NCBI RefSeq assembly: GCF_945859685.1
Contig: NC_079147.1
Coordinates: 257,042,572-257,106,571 of the forward strand
From: Eupeodes corollae
Lineage: Eukaryota > Arthropoda > Insecta > Diptera > Syrphidae
DNA: 64,000 nucleotides
Direction: 5' to 3'
Every line of letters starts with the position of its first letter. Position 1 is the first letter of the stretch. Positions 34,076 to 46,502 of this stretch are shown piece after piece. A model generated the notes under the pieces. It saw only the letters and a list, made by a program, of their open reading frames with translations, was not told where the DNA came from and made no database searches. The position numbers and the translations under genes were made by a program.

Positions 34076-36423
34076 TTATTATTTTGTCGTTTTTTATCCA
34101 ATACCTTTTTTATTCAGGCGGCAATCAAAAACCAAATAATAATTCTAATTCTACACTTGGTCAAACGGATTTTCCTGGTTATACGATAAACAGTGTATAA
34201 GTTACATACATTACCGGATGCGGTAAATACAGAAAACACATACTTAAGTACCTCGAATGCAGTTCAAAATGATTGCTATCAAAAGGACATGAGCATTTTT
34301 CTTATCCACAATTTGTTTTTTTCGCACCACCTACAAAATCTATTATGTTAAGAAGTAGGTAGGTAACTTGTTGCGACAAACGCGACGCACGACGCCAACA
34401 CCTGTCATCATAAGTCTTACACAATCACAGAAATCATATCAAAAGCACGTTTTTTTGATAGAGAAATAAAAACACCACCCAATGGCTTTTGATGGATAAT
34501 TCTTCCTGGATGCAACCGCTTTTAGAATATTAATTGCCCAGGTGTATTTTCCTACATATTCAAAGAAAAGTTGGTATAACAGATATGCAGAATCGCCATA
34601 AAGCATGGGTTAAAAGAAAAACCACCTGATGGTAATGATGGATTCATTACCTAAAGTTTATAATTTATTCCATTTTCAATTAAAAAAAAACACAACGGCC
34701 TTTCCTGAACCTGAATCAACACCAAAACAAAATTCACCCATGCACGCTTTTTTGTTGTGGCGGGCGTTTTTCGAATATCATCATTTTGATATTATTATGA
34801 ACAACCTAGGTACTTTTTTTTATATAAGCTCTGGAGCATCATCAATTATCACTTTTAAAGCCCTCCGTCATAATCTATTACTAAAAACAATAACCATCCC
34901 TTATATCCATCGACTTCCTTAAGTTTGAAGTACATTTTTTGAGTCTTTTGGTTAATTTGGCGAGACCAGGACACTCGATTTGCAAATCGCGAATAATATT
35001 TTGAGTGTTTTACACATGCAAATTAATATCCTTGTTAGAAAGATGGGTGGGTACTGGGTAAGTATACATAATGCGAGGTAAAAGAGGGGTAAACCTTATT
35101 AATAAGTCATGAATATGGTCTCTTTTTTATTCTGTGTGAACTGTAACATAGGTACATATCTCTTAAAACTCCTACACACCCTCTGCATTAAAACGTGATA
35201 GCAAATTGCTCTTTAATTTGCATATTATTCGCCTGATGAAACTTTCGCAGGGAAACAGAGAGAGAGATGGCAAAAAATTATAGAATAGACAAAAACAAGG
35301 GTCCACTCAGATGTTGTCTACTTTTAACGATGAAGACGCGACGCGACGGTGGCGCCATGAAAACGTGGGTAAATATTGAAACACACAGGGTGATTCTTAG
35401 TTTATTCGGCTCTTTAAAAATGTCACATTTTAAAATTGGTATTAGGAAAGAAAAATTATACCTTAACTAATCCCTTTGATGCAATTACAACCGTAAAACT
35501 CCTTAAATGTTTTTAGAGAAGAATTAACATAGACTTTTTTTTTAATTTTTTAACATGCAGCAGTCAAAACAATGTATTTTTTACTCTAAGATTTCTTGGC
35601 TTAAATCATGAAACTATATGACCAATCTCATTACCGAGACACAATATGTGATGATTTTGTAGAAAATTCTAGATTTTTATTTCAAAATTATCAAGGATAT
35701 ATTTTCCAGGCCACCCTGTTTATAAAAATACAACAAACAAGAAACTTGCGTAAATTGCAGCTGTCAGTGCGTAGCGTAGCCGTAGACGTAGTCGTAGTCG
35801 TAGCGTATCGCGGTAGCTGAATTGTTTTCTCTTGACTTAGAACAACACTCGATGTGAGCTTAAATGGCGGAAAAATCAACAAAATGGTAATTATGTTGCC
35901 ATTGTGACTTTTAAGATGAACTCAAACGTCAACGGCTATGACTACAACGACGACGCGACGATGACGAGATGCGATGATGCTAACGAGACACAACATAACG
36001 CATCACAAAACACAAAGAGTGTTAGTAGTAGAATTCTTTTTGTTTTCTGTTTGAATATTTTTAGATTTATTCAGTTAGTCAAATAAAAATAATTGATATT
36101 CGTCATTTTAATTGATAGTCAAAATGTTTCATAGATGGTTGATTAAAATAAAAAGGGAAATTAAATTGATAGAAGTTTTTATATCAATATTCATTCCGAA
36201 TGATCTGGTTTATATATTTTGTTGAATAATTCTTTTGATATTCTTTTGAAACGCAATCGAGTTAACACAATGTTTTGAAAATGAATGTTTCTAGGTAACG
36301 AAAGTCAAGAGAGTGGAAGCTTATTTTTTATGAATATAATTAGTTTTGGATGAAGTGGATAGTGGACTCATTTTCAATAGATTGCTATTTGAACCGCAGT
36401 CACGTTTTAAAAAACTGGAAAGA
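34076..36423. other. Non-coding region, no gene supported
   Basis: AT-rich with simple repeats, the clearest at 35771-35816 (CGTAG/CGTAGTC units). A 97-codon frame at 34629-34922 has no recognisable motif. Confidence 0.4.
35771..35816 (+). repeat. Imperfect CGTAG(TC) microsatellite
   Basis: GTAGCGTAGCCGTAGACGTA and following GTCGTAGTCGTAGCG units. Confidence 0.7.
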
Positions 36424-37091
36424 TAATGGCTGAATCACAAACACGCTTCAGCTTCGGCTTCGTCTGCGTTACGGTGGGCCTACTTCGAGGTTGCTTTGAA
36501 TGAAATTTCTATTATTTCATCCCTTCAAGCAGCAAATATTTTGTTTATTGACATTTTTTTGCAGCTGTTAGCTGTCAGTCAAAGCAAATGTACAGATAAT
36601 TGATGGCTGAATCACAAACACGCTTTAGCTTCGGCTTCACCTGACGTTTACGAGTTCCACCAGGGATTCAATGCATGCTAACACAATGGAGCTTCGACCT
36701 CACGTTTCGTTTGACAATCTTAAGGAAAAGAACGTAATGTGACTCCAAACGGAAGCTCTAGTTCAATTATTTGAACATTTGCTTTGTCTGACAGCTCAAC
36801 AGCTGTAAAAAAATGTCAACAAATAAAATATTTGCTCCTTGGAGGGATGAAATAATAGAAATGTCATTCAAAGCAACCTCGAAGAAAGACTACCGTAACG
36901 CAGACGAAGCCGACCTGAAGAGTGTTTGTGAATAAGCCATGAGCTAGAGCTTCCGTTTGGAGTCACATTACGTTCTTTGTCAAACGAAACGTGATGTCGA
37001 AGTTCCATTGTGATAGCATGCATTGAAATCCTATGGCAGAGCTCGTAAACGTCAGGTAAAGCCGAAGCTGAAGCGTGTTTTTCAGCCATAA
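36424..37091. mobile_element. Harbinger-like MITE (outer copy) with TAA target duplications
   Basis: The element proper is 36427-37088, starting TGGCTGAATCACAAACACGC and ending, read inward from the right, TGGCTGAAAAACACGCTTCA. TAA lies immediately outside each end (36424-36426 and 37089-37091). Without the inner insertion it would be 323 bp. It has no coding capacity. Three-base TWA-type duplications are a hallmark of PIF/Harbinger elements; the assignment is from this and the TIR only. Confidence 0.78.
36604..36939. mobile_element. Harbinger-like MITE (inner copy), inserted into the outer copy in reverse
   Basis: 336 bp with TIRs TGGCTGAATCACAAACACGC and (inward) TGGCTTATTCACAAACACTC, flanked by TGA at 36601-36603 and 36940-36942. 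Its two halves match the outer element's halves in inverse order. The outer copy therefore reads A-[B-A']-B', where a prime marks the inverse complement. The uninterrupted sequence AATTGAACTAGAGCTTCC inside the inner copy shows what the outer copy looked like before insertion. Confidence 0.78.
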
Positions 37092-37544
37092 AAGTACGCA
37101 TTTTAGCTGTTAAATTCACTCCAAAAAGTATAAGGAAGAAGCAATATTTTGAAGTTTTGCAAGACAGAGGAGGTGATCACAACTAGACACAAAAAACTTG
37201 TGACTTTGAATCGACATCTTTTTTTTTTCTCTGAGACCAAGTGAAAGAGAAGAACTATGTCAAATTAATCAAGAGCTTAAAAATGTAATTTTGTATGCTC
37301 ATAGAAAATTGTACAAAAAGAATATGGTCTTGCAATCGTAGCTTTTGCGGCTATTTGGCTGAAGTAGTTTTCCATTGCTTATGGCACACATCTCGTTTTA
37401 TTAAACCAAAATGAAAGCTATTTTTGGAAAATCCTTATATTTTTTCGTCTGTTGCCTGTAACTCTCAGTTAATTTGTTTTTATCGATTTTAACACATTAA
37501 AAAATGAGGCTAAGAGCGTTCAATTGGTAATTTTTGTAACAAAT
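37092..37544. other. AT-rich spacer
   Basis: No gene or repeat recognised between the MITE and the LINE endonuclease. Confidence 0.4.
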
Positions 37545-40010
37545 CAATTTAATGGACTCAATCCAAAGAATTGTTGCCCATTATCTTCACACTGAAATCG
37601 TCATTGCCGGCGATTTCAATGTACACAATTCTTCTTGGCTTCGCTATTCTGGGCAGTCAACCCCCAAAGGAAGGTATGTTGAGGTCTTCGTTAATTTAAA
37701 TCAATTAACTCAGCTTGTCGATGAGCTTACTCGAATCCCTGACCTTGCAATCAATCCGCCAGCAGCCTAGACTTGTTTCTTACTTCTGATCCTAATAAAT
37801 ACACAATCAGTGTATTACCGCCCGCCCGCACATTAGACCATTGTATATCATCTCCAAGTTTCTTCTGTGCAAAAACCCAGTAAAATAAAAAACTTCTATA
37901 AGAACCGATTGGCAATGTAAGAAAGCCAACTGGGACTGTCTTAATGAATTCTTAAGGAACTTTAACTGATCAATATGCTTCCTCGATAGTGACGTGGATT
38001 CCAGCGCAGATATAATTACAAATGTAATTCTTTGTGGAATGAGAAATTTAATTTAAATAGGGTAAAATGTATCAAACCTAAGGAGAATTCATGGTTTGAT
38101 TCGAGCTGTTAAGAGGTAATTAGGATCAGAGATGTAAGTTTCCAAATTTATAAAGCCAACCCCACTGAGGAAAACCGGAATAGGTTCAAACAAGCTAGAA
38201 AGACTTGTAACAGCCACATTCGACGAACCAAATTTTTGCACCACCAGAAAATTTAGGCAAAAAATACTACAATGTCCTAAAGGTAGTAAAAATGTTTGGT
38301 CATTCCTAAAAAACGTACGAAATACCACGTCATCCTCGGTTCCAACGCTCGTCTACAATGACATTCCCTGTATTAGCTGCATTGATAAAGCCAGTTTGCT
38401 TGCACAACAGTTTTCTGTTAATTCGACGCTACCAGAGATTGTCCGGAGTCCTTCTGTTCTTGAAAGCGTAAACGATTTTATGGGACAAATCTTCTTTCGC
38501 ACTCGTACAGTTGCAAGAGTTCTGTAAGACTTTGACACACACAAATCAGCTGCCCCGAATAGTATTTTTCCTATCGTTCTGAAGAGGTGTTCTTCAACGC
38601 TGGCGAAACCACTGCGTAAGCTTTTCCATCTTTTCTACTCTACAGGTCTCTTTCCGAGCGGTTGGAAAACAGCATTTCTACAGCCTGTTACTAAAAAAGA
38701 CGAATCATCCTCCACCTCTAACTATCGTCCAATATCACGCACGTCCCTTCTTTCTAAGGTCATGTAAACGCTGATTGATTATAAGTCTAAGAAATATCTC
38801 GAAAAACGAAAGCTTCTTTATGACCGACAGTATGGCCTTCGTAGCAATAGGTCCACCGGTGATCTCAAAGTCTATCTCACCGAACAGTGATACAAATCTT
38901 CACATCTTTTGGAGAAAATAAGATTATTGCACTTGATATTTCAAAGCCATTTGATAGAGTTTGGCACCAAGCTGTCTTATTGAAAATAAATGGTTTTGGT
39001 ATTGACGAATCTCTACTTCTTTGGATTAGAAATTAACTTGCCAACCGTTCAATACAAGTTGTATTGGATGGTTTCATGTCTGAAATTCATTAAATAAATG
39101 CTGGTATCCCACAGGGCTCAGTTTTGTCTCCGACTCTCTTCCTTATGTTCACAAATGATTGAAATATGTGTGCCACTTCTTTTCATATTCGTTTCTAGAT
39201 TCACATTCTTGTCCCTTGGATGTGAAACTTCAACGGCAGCGTATGATAAGCTCATTAAATTCTGATATCGACAGCATTGTTCAATGGGGAATCAAAAACC
39301 GTGTGGAATTTAATACTTCGAAAACTCAAAGCGAAACCTAGGCCCTATGGCGCTATCCATGAGTGGCACTTGCAATCAGGAAACTTATCAACTTTCAGTA
39401 CATAAAACGTGATTTGTGTATCACAGATCCCGTTTTATGGAATGATCAAAAATATTCAATATTGCCAAAAATGCTGCTAGGGGCTTAGGATTTCTCCGAC
39501 CGTGCAAGAAATTTTGTACCCCTTCTGATCTGGCTGTAACTTACAAAGCCTTAATTCGTCCAAAACTTGAATATAACTCGCATATTTGAGCAGGTGCCCA
39601 TAAAACAATTTTTTGTATTGACCGGTTTCAAAAAAGAGCTTTGAAAATAATAGGCGATAGAACTATAACCGAACAAATTAAGTCAATCGAACGCAGTTTC
39701 ATGTTTTCCGTTTTTCTATCGATATTTTTATAAACAGTGTTCTGGCGAATTAGCCCCTCAAATAATTCAGCCGTAATACTCGTACTTCTAGGAATACACA
39801 GCACATCATTATAAACTTGAGCTCAATTTCGAACGTACTGTCAAGTATAGAGATTCTTTTTCCAACCGCACATCGAGAATGTGGAATGCTTTACCCAGAT
39901 CGGTTTTCCCTACTATTTTGATATTCAAAATTTTAAGAGGAAGGTACATCGGTATCTCCTCTTTAATTCGTCCTAAATATATACACTGTATATAAGCTTT
40001 AAACATGTTA
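37545..40010 (+). mobile_element. Jockey/X-like LINE relic, endonuclease to C-terminus
   Basis: Starts within the endonuclease ('IVAHYLHTEIVIAGDFNVHN', 'SSLDLFLTSDPNKYTISVL', with the catalytic SDH changed to L-D-H). It continues through the linker ('NPTEENRNRFKQARKTCNSH') to the RT ('RNSTGDL'-like 'GLRSNRSTGDLKVYL', 'IPQGSVLSPTLFLMF'), 'QRMISSLNSDIDSIVQWGIK', and the C-terminal 'FQKRALKIIGDRTI' and LEHR-like region near 39690. Dozens of stops and shifts. The linker, RT and EN segments match 30700-32535 well enough to be the same family. Orientation is opposite, so the two copies could pair over about 1.5-2 kb. Confidence 0.83.
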
Positions 40011-40465
40011 AGGGTATTAATAATACCTTGAGTGCATTTTAATTATAAAAAAAGGGAAAATGTAAACCTTGCGTTTTTGTTTATATATAAATGAGGATTT
40101 ATAGCGAAAACCTAAAAGTCACATTTCTTAAAAGCTTTTATTTTTTTGTTTTATTTTCTTTTCAACATTTTCTAAGATTGACATACAAAAAAAGTTTTGC
40201 ACAAACATCTGTGAGTTATTATAATCTCGAAATGTTGCAAATTACATTTACCCCCTTCTACATCCAAAGGCTTTAATTGTTTAACTTTTAAAAAGCGTAT
40301 TCAATCAAAAATCTAGGTTTTAGCTAAGTTAAAATTAATAAAGTAATGTTTCTGTCAACAATTTTTTTGGCAACATGTTGCAAAACATTAACAGCATTGT
40401 TTCTATATGAGATGAAAAAAGTTAAAAGTCTAATATCTTTCTTTGTTTTCAAGATATTTTGGTCA
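40011..40465. other. AT-rich sequence
   Basis: No gene. It includes short words resembling foldback arrays (for example 'AAGATATTTTGGTCAAAATT'), but no clear unit. Confidence 0.4.
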
Positions 40466-40899
40466 AAATTGGTAGGGAATGGCGTACCGATACGTCCGAA
40501 CGTATAGTATATACACACGCATACAAAGATATCTGAAATTCTATAGGGACTTTGAAGCGTCGAGAAATAGGACCAATTTTAATAATTTCCTGATAAAGTT
40601 AATACATTTTATTTGAGCAATAAGGACTTCCAGACTTCCAAACTTAAGCAGTTGGCAGTTGTCATATTGTTTAAGCTTAATTTGTTCAATCTGCTGTCAT
40701 TTCAATCGGATAAAGCATTCGTGGAACACATGTAACTGAACAAATTATTTTATCAAAATGGGTGTTTTTTGGTCCTGTTAAATAACACAACCTTCGACAT
40801 TACAGTTGCCTATATCATGCTACCGACAGAAATGAAAGACATACGTCTGTATATAAAGTTACAGCAAAAAAGCGGCAAATAAACGCAGTGCGTTTTAAT

Positions 40900-43800
40900 T
40901 TTCAGCTGAAATATAATCCTGAAAGAAATTATACCTTTTTTAATTTAAGGTATGTTATTAATACACCTAATCTTGAAAATTATCCACCGCATCATCTAAC
41001 CACATTGATACTCATCTTCCAATCGTCCTAACAAAAGCAATCCTTTTATACCCCTGCTCAAAGTGGATGAAGGCAAAGCAAAAAAAAATAAAAAACCAAA
41101 CAACTTGTCTAGGACATACAATAGTTTAAGTAATCCCCAACAGAGAAAAGGAAGCATAAAATTATAGTTTTGTGACTCCTCCGCGCAGGCAAAAAGCAAC
41201 CGCCATAATTTATTCCCTTATATCGAACATCCACACAATCGCCATTTGCCGTTGCCATCGCCATCTATACCTCTACTCGTGCCCTAATGCCTGATGTGGC
41301 GGGACGGGACCGAATCGGCAAGTTTTCAATTTATTACTTAAAGTGGTTCAATTGGCTTAGCCCCAAATGGTTTTCTGATTTACGGCTTGATGGCACGCAA
41401 TATGCCATCACATCTTTTTTACAAACATATAGCAGATAGATATTGCCCCTAGACAAGGCTTAAGCTAGCTGTGGCTCTGTATAACTGTATACATGTAGGA
41501 CGTAGGTAAGGTAGGTATCTACGCTCCTCACAAAGGGTTAAAAGGATATAACATACATTATGATGATTAGGCGTTAGGCATTTTCATATAGAAAAATAAA
41601 AACAGTGTTGATGGAAAAAGAAAGACCAATGATCTTTTCTATATCTCCCTCCATTATTGCGAGTTCACTAATCGCATACCATTCTCGCATGTCAAAAGGC
41701 CTAACAAGCAATTAAGGCCTTCAACACAAAACGGACGCGCGCGTCTTACAGTTCAGCGTCAACGCTAATTGCCCGCGTCATGGTGAAGTTTTGTTCATGA
41801 TTGTAGTAAGCATGCGGTACGATCAGGACGCCCCCTTGCCACCACTAACTCTGTTTATTTCACTGATATACCTACCTACCAATACATATACCTACCCATC
41901 AAAGTCAACAAGCCTTGAGAAGATAGATATCCATTGCGCGGCATGCAACAGCGACTGAAGTTGCTTCGGCGCAAATTCGAATTAAGTGCCAACGGCTGAC
42001 ATTTATTCAACACGTTTACGTATTGTTTTCGCCACTCCCCCTCACCTCTCCGCCCCCATTACAGTAGAAACTTGCGAAATTAAGTGCATTCATCATCTCT
42101 CAGAGTTCTTTCTATCGCCATATCACAAAGTGGAAGAAGAAATTCATTCGGATGTGTAATGGGTTCCGTTTGACGGCATGTGGCAGCGGCAGCGGCAGTA
42201 ACCTACCTAACTATACAAGTATGGATGACGCTGACGACTACGACGACGATCAAAATGACCAAGAAGACGCAGAATGTGCATAAGTATGTAGTACGTAGAA
42301 GCCCTAAAGCCAAGCTTGAATGTGTATAAATCATCTTAATTCCGCCATCATTTCGAATTGGTGGTTCAGTCTCAGTGCCGGCTTGTTGGCTCGACGGACG
42401 ACCGCGACGCGGTAAGGAAATTCAGAATAAAAATTGGGCAGGCGATCCTTAGTTTCTTTTTGTATTGTGTAATTTCATTTCCAACCTGGCTTGATAGAAA
42501 CTCGTACTTCTGCGGGATCTTAAATTACAGTCTCTTTATAGGGTTGGTCGACGACGGCCGGCGACGACGACGACAAATGAATGAAAGAATTGGGATTGGA
42601 AAAAGGGAGCGAACAGCGAACACAATTATTATATTATTGTTCATATATGTATATGCGCCACCGCCGGCCGTCCGCCACGGCCGGTGTTTGGACTCCACCT
42701 GCAGCAAGTGACAGTTGGACCGAACAGAAATGAACCGAGTGTAATTGAGAGCCATGCCTGGAATTGTTGGCGATGGTAGGGGTATCATGTATACGCGAGT
42801 ATTATTGTGCGGTTCCGTGTTATTATTATATCCGGAAAGGGGTTCTTTTTTTTAAATTTGTCTTCTTGTTATTTTTCAGGTGATTTAAAAAATAAAAAAA
42901 ATAAAGAATGGATTCCAAAATGGGATGGTCTTAAAATTGTAAAGCCTTTGAGGAAGGTGTGTCCTTGTTATTCAATATTTTTTTGGGATTGAATTGGTTT
43001 CGCTTTATTTGTCGTTTTTAGTGATTTTCAAAATTTCTGACAAGCATACGTTTTTTTTTCCACTTAAACCTTTTTTCTTTAGGTTCCATAAGCGCCATTA
43101 AAGTCAACTGTCATTTCATCTTGAAAGTGCCTGTCTATAATTGTATTCTTAAAATGACCCCAACATCTGACCTTCAAGTGATTGCCTCCATCAAAAACAT
43201 CAAAAGCTTCAAAAGCACCTTAAATATAATACCATATAGATGTAATGTCTCACTTACAATCCAATGAAACTTGATGAACCGTGTAAAATCGATTGTGCAC
43301 ATTTTGCAAACATTCAACCAGCAGCGCGCATCTTTCATACAGTAGAGGGAGCCCCTTTCTCTCACCGCCGGCCGCCTCCACCGTCTTCTCAGTCACTGTC
43401 TCAGTCGCCATCGCTTTCGCCATAAGTTGCGGCTATAATCACACCAAACTGCTCGCACCATCACCCAAATGTCAGTGACATCTCGTAAATTTTAACAACA
43501 AATCGCTGCATTTTAGCACTAAGAACGAGAGGGGCCATCAAGTGCCACCACTAACTGCCAATCTCGCCACGAATGGCTTAATTTGACCGCACCGTATACT
43601 TTCATGGAAAACAATATCTACTTATGTACGAGTATAAGGTATACCTACTACAAGCTATATACAACGTGATTATAACCAAGTTAAGACGATGACAAGCTGT
43701 TGCCGGTTTTTGGTTTGGTTTTAATGTGATATCAACAAAATGACATCGCGAAGTCAACAACAACAACAAAAATACAACTTGGGAGTTTTGCTTTTTTTGT

Positions 43801-44250
43801 TGATGGTAATTTCGAATTTCGATATTTTTGTGTTTTGTGTGTTGTTGTTATTGTTGCTGTAACTGTCTTGAGGTTTTATTATATTGTTTTAACTGTCTGA
43901 AAAAGCTAAGTCTTTATGAGCTACATGCCAATGAATTGGGCGACTTTATTAAATTGTATGCTTTCTTGAGAAAACCAATAAGATTACCTTTAATATTATT
44001 TCCTTAAGGCTTAACATTTTTATAGGCATTGTAATAGGCCATGTTTTTGGAAAATTGCTTAATTTTTAACTGTGCAGGGATATTGAGTTCGATTAGTAAA
44101 GCAGTGAACTAACAATGTTTCAGGTAAATTGCTTAACCTTAAATGTGGAAGTTATATTGATTAAGGTTATTTAAAAACAACAAGTAAATTTAAACGTTTT
44201 GGTCCAAATAAGATCTTGTCGCGACCTAAAAAAACGATGGTTTTCGGATA
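40900..44250. other. Complex, single-copy-looking DNA within copy 1
   Basis: Contains CA-, GACGAC- and CAACAA-type simple repeats and a GGCAGCGGCAGCGGCAG stretch near 42180. Open frames at 42358-42711 and 43174-43365 recur in copy 2, but indels between the copies break their frames, so I do not call them coding. A perfect 8-bp hairpin (TGATGGCA / TGCCATCA) lies at 41388-41410. Confidence 0.45.
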
Positions 44251-44579
44251 ATATGAATCAGCAATCATCAAAACAAAGTACTTCTTTGAGATATCCTTGT
44301 GTTTGAAGCCTAATTTAAATGTTTGACCCCGATTTTTGACGAAAGGAATATGCTAAATTTCTAAATTTTATTTGTTAAAAATTTGTCATCTTCCTGAGAT
44401 TATATCTTTTTTTTAGGGTTTTAGTATAGTTACGAGAATTGTTGAGAGTACACATTGAACTAAACAGTTGAGAATTGACAAACTATTCAAATTGGATCTT
44501 AATTTAAACCTTTAAGCGTCTAATGTCAGCAATCTTCAAATCAACTTATTGTCTTGGGTGCAAATTAAAATTCGACAAG

Positions 44580-44745
44580 AAAAGAACGTGCGGGTAGATT
44601 TTGGCGGTCATTTTGTTTTGGTGACATCTGTCAAATCTTTTGTTTATTATTCAGTTGTTTATGCCAAATCATAATGGCAAGTTACACGGTTGAACAGTAC
44701 GTTCAAATGATAAGACTTGATTATCAAAATCAGTATTCGTTAACG
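44580..44745 (+). pseudogene. Mariner relic, 5' end (copy 1)
   Basis: The lead sequence and ATG frame M-A-S-Y-T-V-E-Q-Y-V-Q-M-I-R-L-D-Y-Q-N-Q are clearer here than in the other two copies. The relic breaks off near 44740 where the protein-family relic begins on the other strand, and resumes near 48285. Confidence 0.65.
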
Positions 44746-45774
44746 CGAAATTCCAAAACCTTAGCAAATTCCTTCTTCGATTCAAATTTTGGCAACAGCT
44801 TTCGAGATGACATTCTTGCTTTTATAAATCCATCTCTTGACTCTTGATGCATCTTTCGACGGCTTGAGTGTGACATGGATATTTGGATAGCTCTATATTT
44901 TCAGGAAAATTTTGAACCATTGCGCGTAAGTCGTCATCTGATATTTTTCTAGTTAAAGGTGGTTAGGTGATCTGAACTGTAGCCCATTTTATTAGATCGA
45001 TGTAATCATCGTCATCAAAATTTATTTTTAGGATCTTAAACTGTCGGATTTCATTCATTTTTCTACCTTGTATATCCGCTCTGTTTTTCAAAATCCTTCT
45101 AAAGCCTTATTTCCGGACATGACTTCAGCTATCAGCTAACATAGCAAGTTAAATATTTTCTGGATGGCAAAAATATGCCTTACGCTCTATTACCGGATGA
45201 ACACTTGCCTTAAGGTTTTTGGGTATATATTTTGACGCTTTTATTAGTCCTAAAATGTGTTTTTGTCCATCTAAACAAGATGGTTTTGTTTTGATTAGAA
45301 ACCAAACAAACGCATACATTTTTATTATGTACGTAGCCAGAACCAATAACTCCTTTGAAGGTTTTTAGTTGCTACATAGAGTCGTAGAATCCTGTTAGCT
45401 GTTGTAAGCCACCTTGAATGAGACATTCTTCCTGGCTGTCGGTTTGCAAGCTCTTAAGCTACATTCCCATTAGAAACTGCTTCACACATTTCATATAGAT
45501 ATTTCTGATCCGTGCTTAAATGTTCTATAGTTGTCGAAGGCAGTTCTACCATAATCTTTTCAAAACCTTATATTGGTAAACTATCACAGATCTCAAGAGC
45601 TTTTTCCATCAGTACTCCAGAAAAGCTTTTTGGGTCATTGGTTTTTCCATCAACATGTGCCATTAAATGACGAAGTGGGAGTTCATTTAGATGGAGTAAA
45701 CAAATAAACCAATGTACTGGCTTACCAATTGCTGCTTCGAGCTGACATACAGTACTATTTTTGGATCCAGTGTT

Positions 45775-45783
45775 CACAATAGT
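45775..45783. repeat. Target-site duplication CACAATAGT (left)
   Basis: Nine bases identical to 46494-46502 and flanking the LINE fragment. Removing one copy and the LINE rejoins the host relic at its GCDGTIV-NTG motif. Confidence 0.85.
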
Positions 45784-46493
45784 AAGTTAGTAAGTATTTC
45801 ATTTATTAACAGTTTTTAAAATAAATACATAAACATTTTTTTTTTGAATTTAAAAGCTTTGGCTTTTCCGTCAGCTCGACTATAGCAACTTAAATTTTTA
45901 TAACATTGGTATACTTTGTTTTAAATTTCAGTTTTAATTATATATTGACTTTTACATACATATATACATCTACTAGTTTAATCATATTCACTCATAATCA
46001 ATTTTCTAAACTGCAAATTTCCTTCAGATAGTTGACAAGATTTTCCCAATCTGGTTCATTCAATATTAGAATTGTCTCTTGTATAGTGAGAGAGAATTTT
46101 TTAAAATATGAGAATCTCTTGTATCTGAAAATTGGACATACGCTTATAAAATAGACGCAGTCTTCTTTGGATTTATGATTGCAGAGTGTACAGAACTGGT
46201 TGAAACTCCCATTGTATAATCTACCGTTGAGACGTAAGACTTCGCATCTAGCCTTGAAAATCAAAGAAATATATTTGTAGCTTAAAGATTCATTGAAATA
46301 GTTATTGTTACTTAGATTAAATTGTAACTGGCTATATAATATTCGACTTTCTGATTCAATAGCTGTTTTAAATAATAGATTCCGAACCGAGTCTTCATTA
46401 AGCTGGATAATTTTATACATTTTTTCCTTAAAATCAAGACTGTTACTTGTATTAATTTGCATATCTTCACCAAATGAAGTGGCAATTCGTTGC
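45784..46493 (-). mobile_element. 5'-truncated LINE (710 bp) inside the protein-family relic
   Basis: Only the C-terminal ~165 codons remain, in one open frame from about 46490 to 45998 ('SVRNLLFKTAIESESRILYS', 'CTLCNHKSKEDCVYFISVCP'), followed by a 3' untranslated stretch and an ACTTACTAACTTA tail. The zinc-finger-like tail is the same type as at 12300-12380. An open frame, a perfect 9-bp duplication and a simple tail indicate a fairly recent event. Confidence 0.85.
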
Positions 46494-46502
46494 CACAATA
46501 GT
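46494..46502. repeat. Target-site duplication CACAATAGT (right)
   Basis: Pairs with 45775-45783. Confidence 0.85.

Noticed and set aside
42358..42711. 117-codon plus-strand frame recurring at 53771-54178
   Set aside because: Arg-rich part is a GACGAC microsatellite; indels change the frame and the C-terminus between copies.
43174..43365. 63-codon minus-strand frame whose translation recurs at 54577-54822
   Set aside because: The frame is shared only because the DNA is duplicated. A 4-base difference in the GCCGCC tract shifts the upstream part between copies, and no known protein resembles it.
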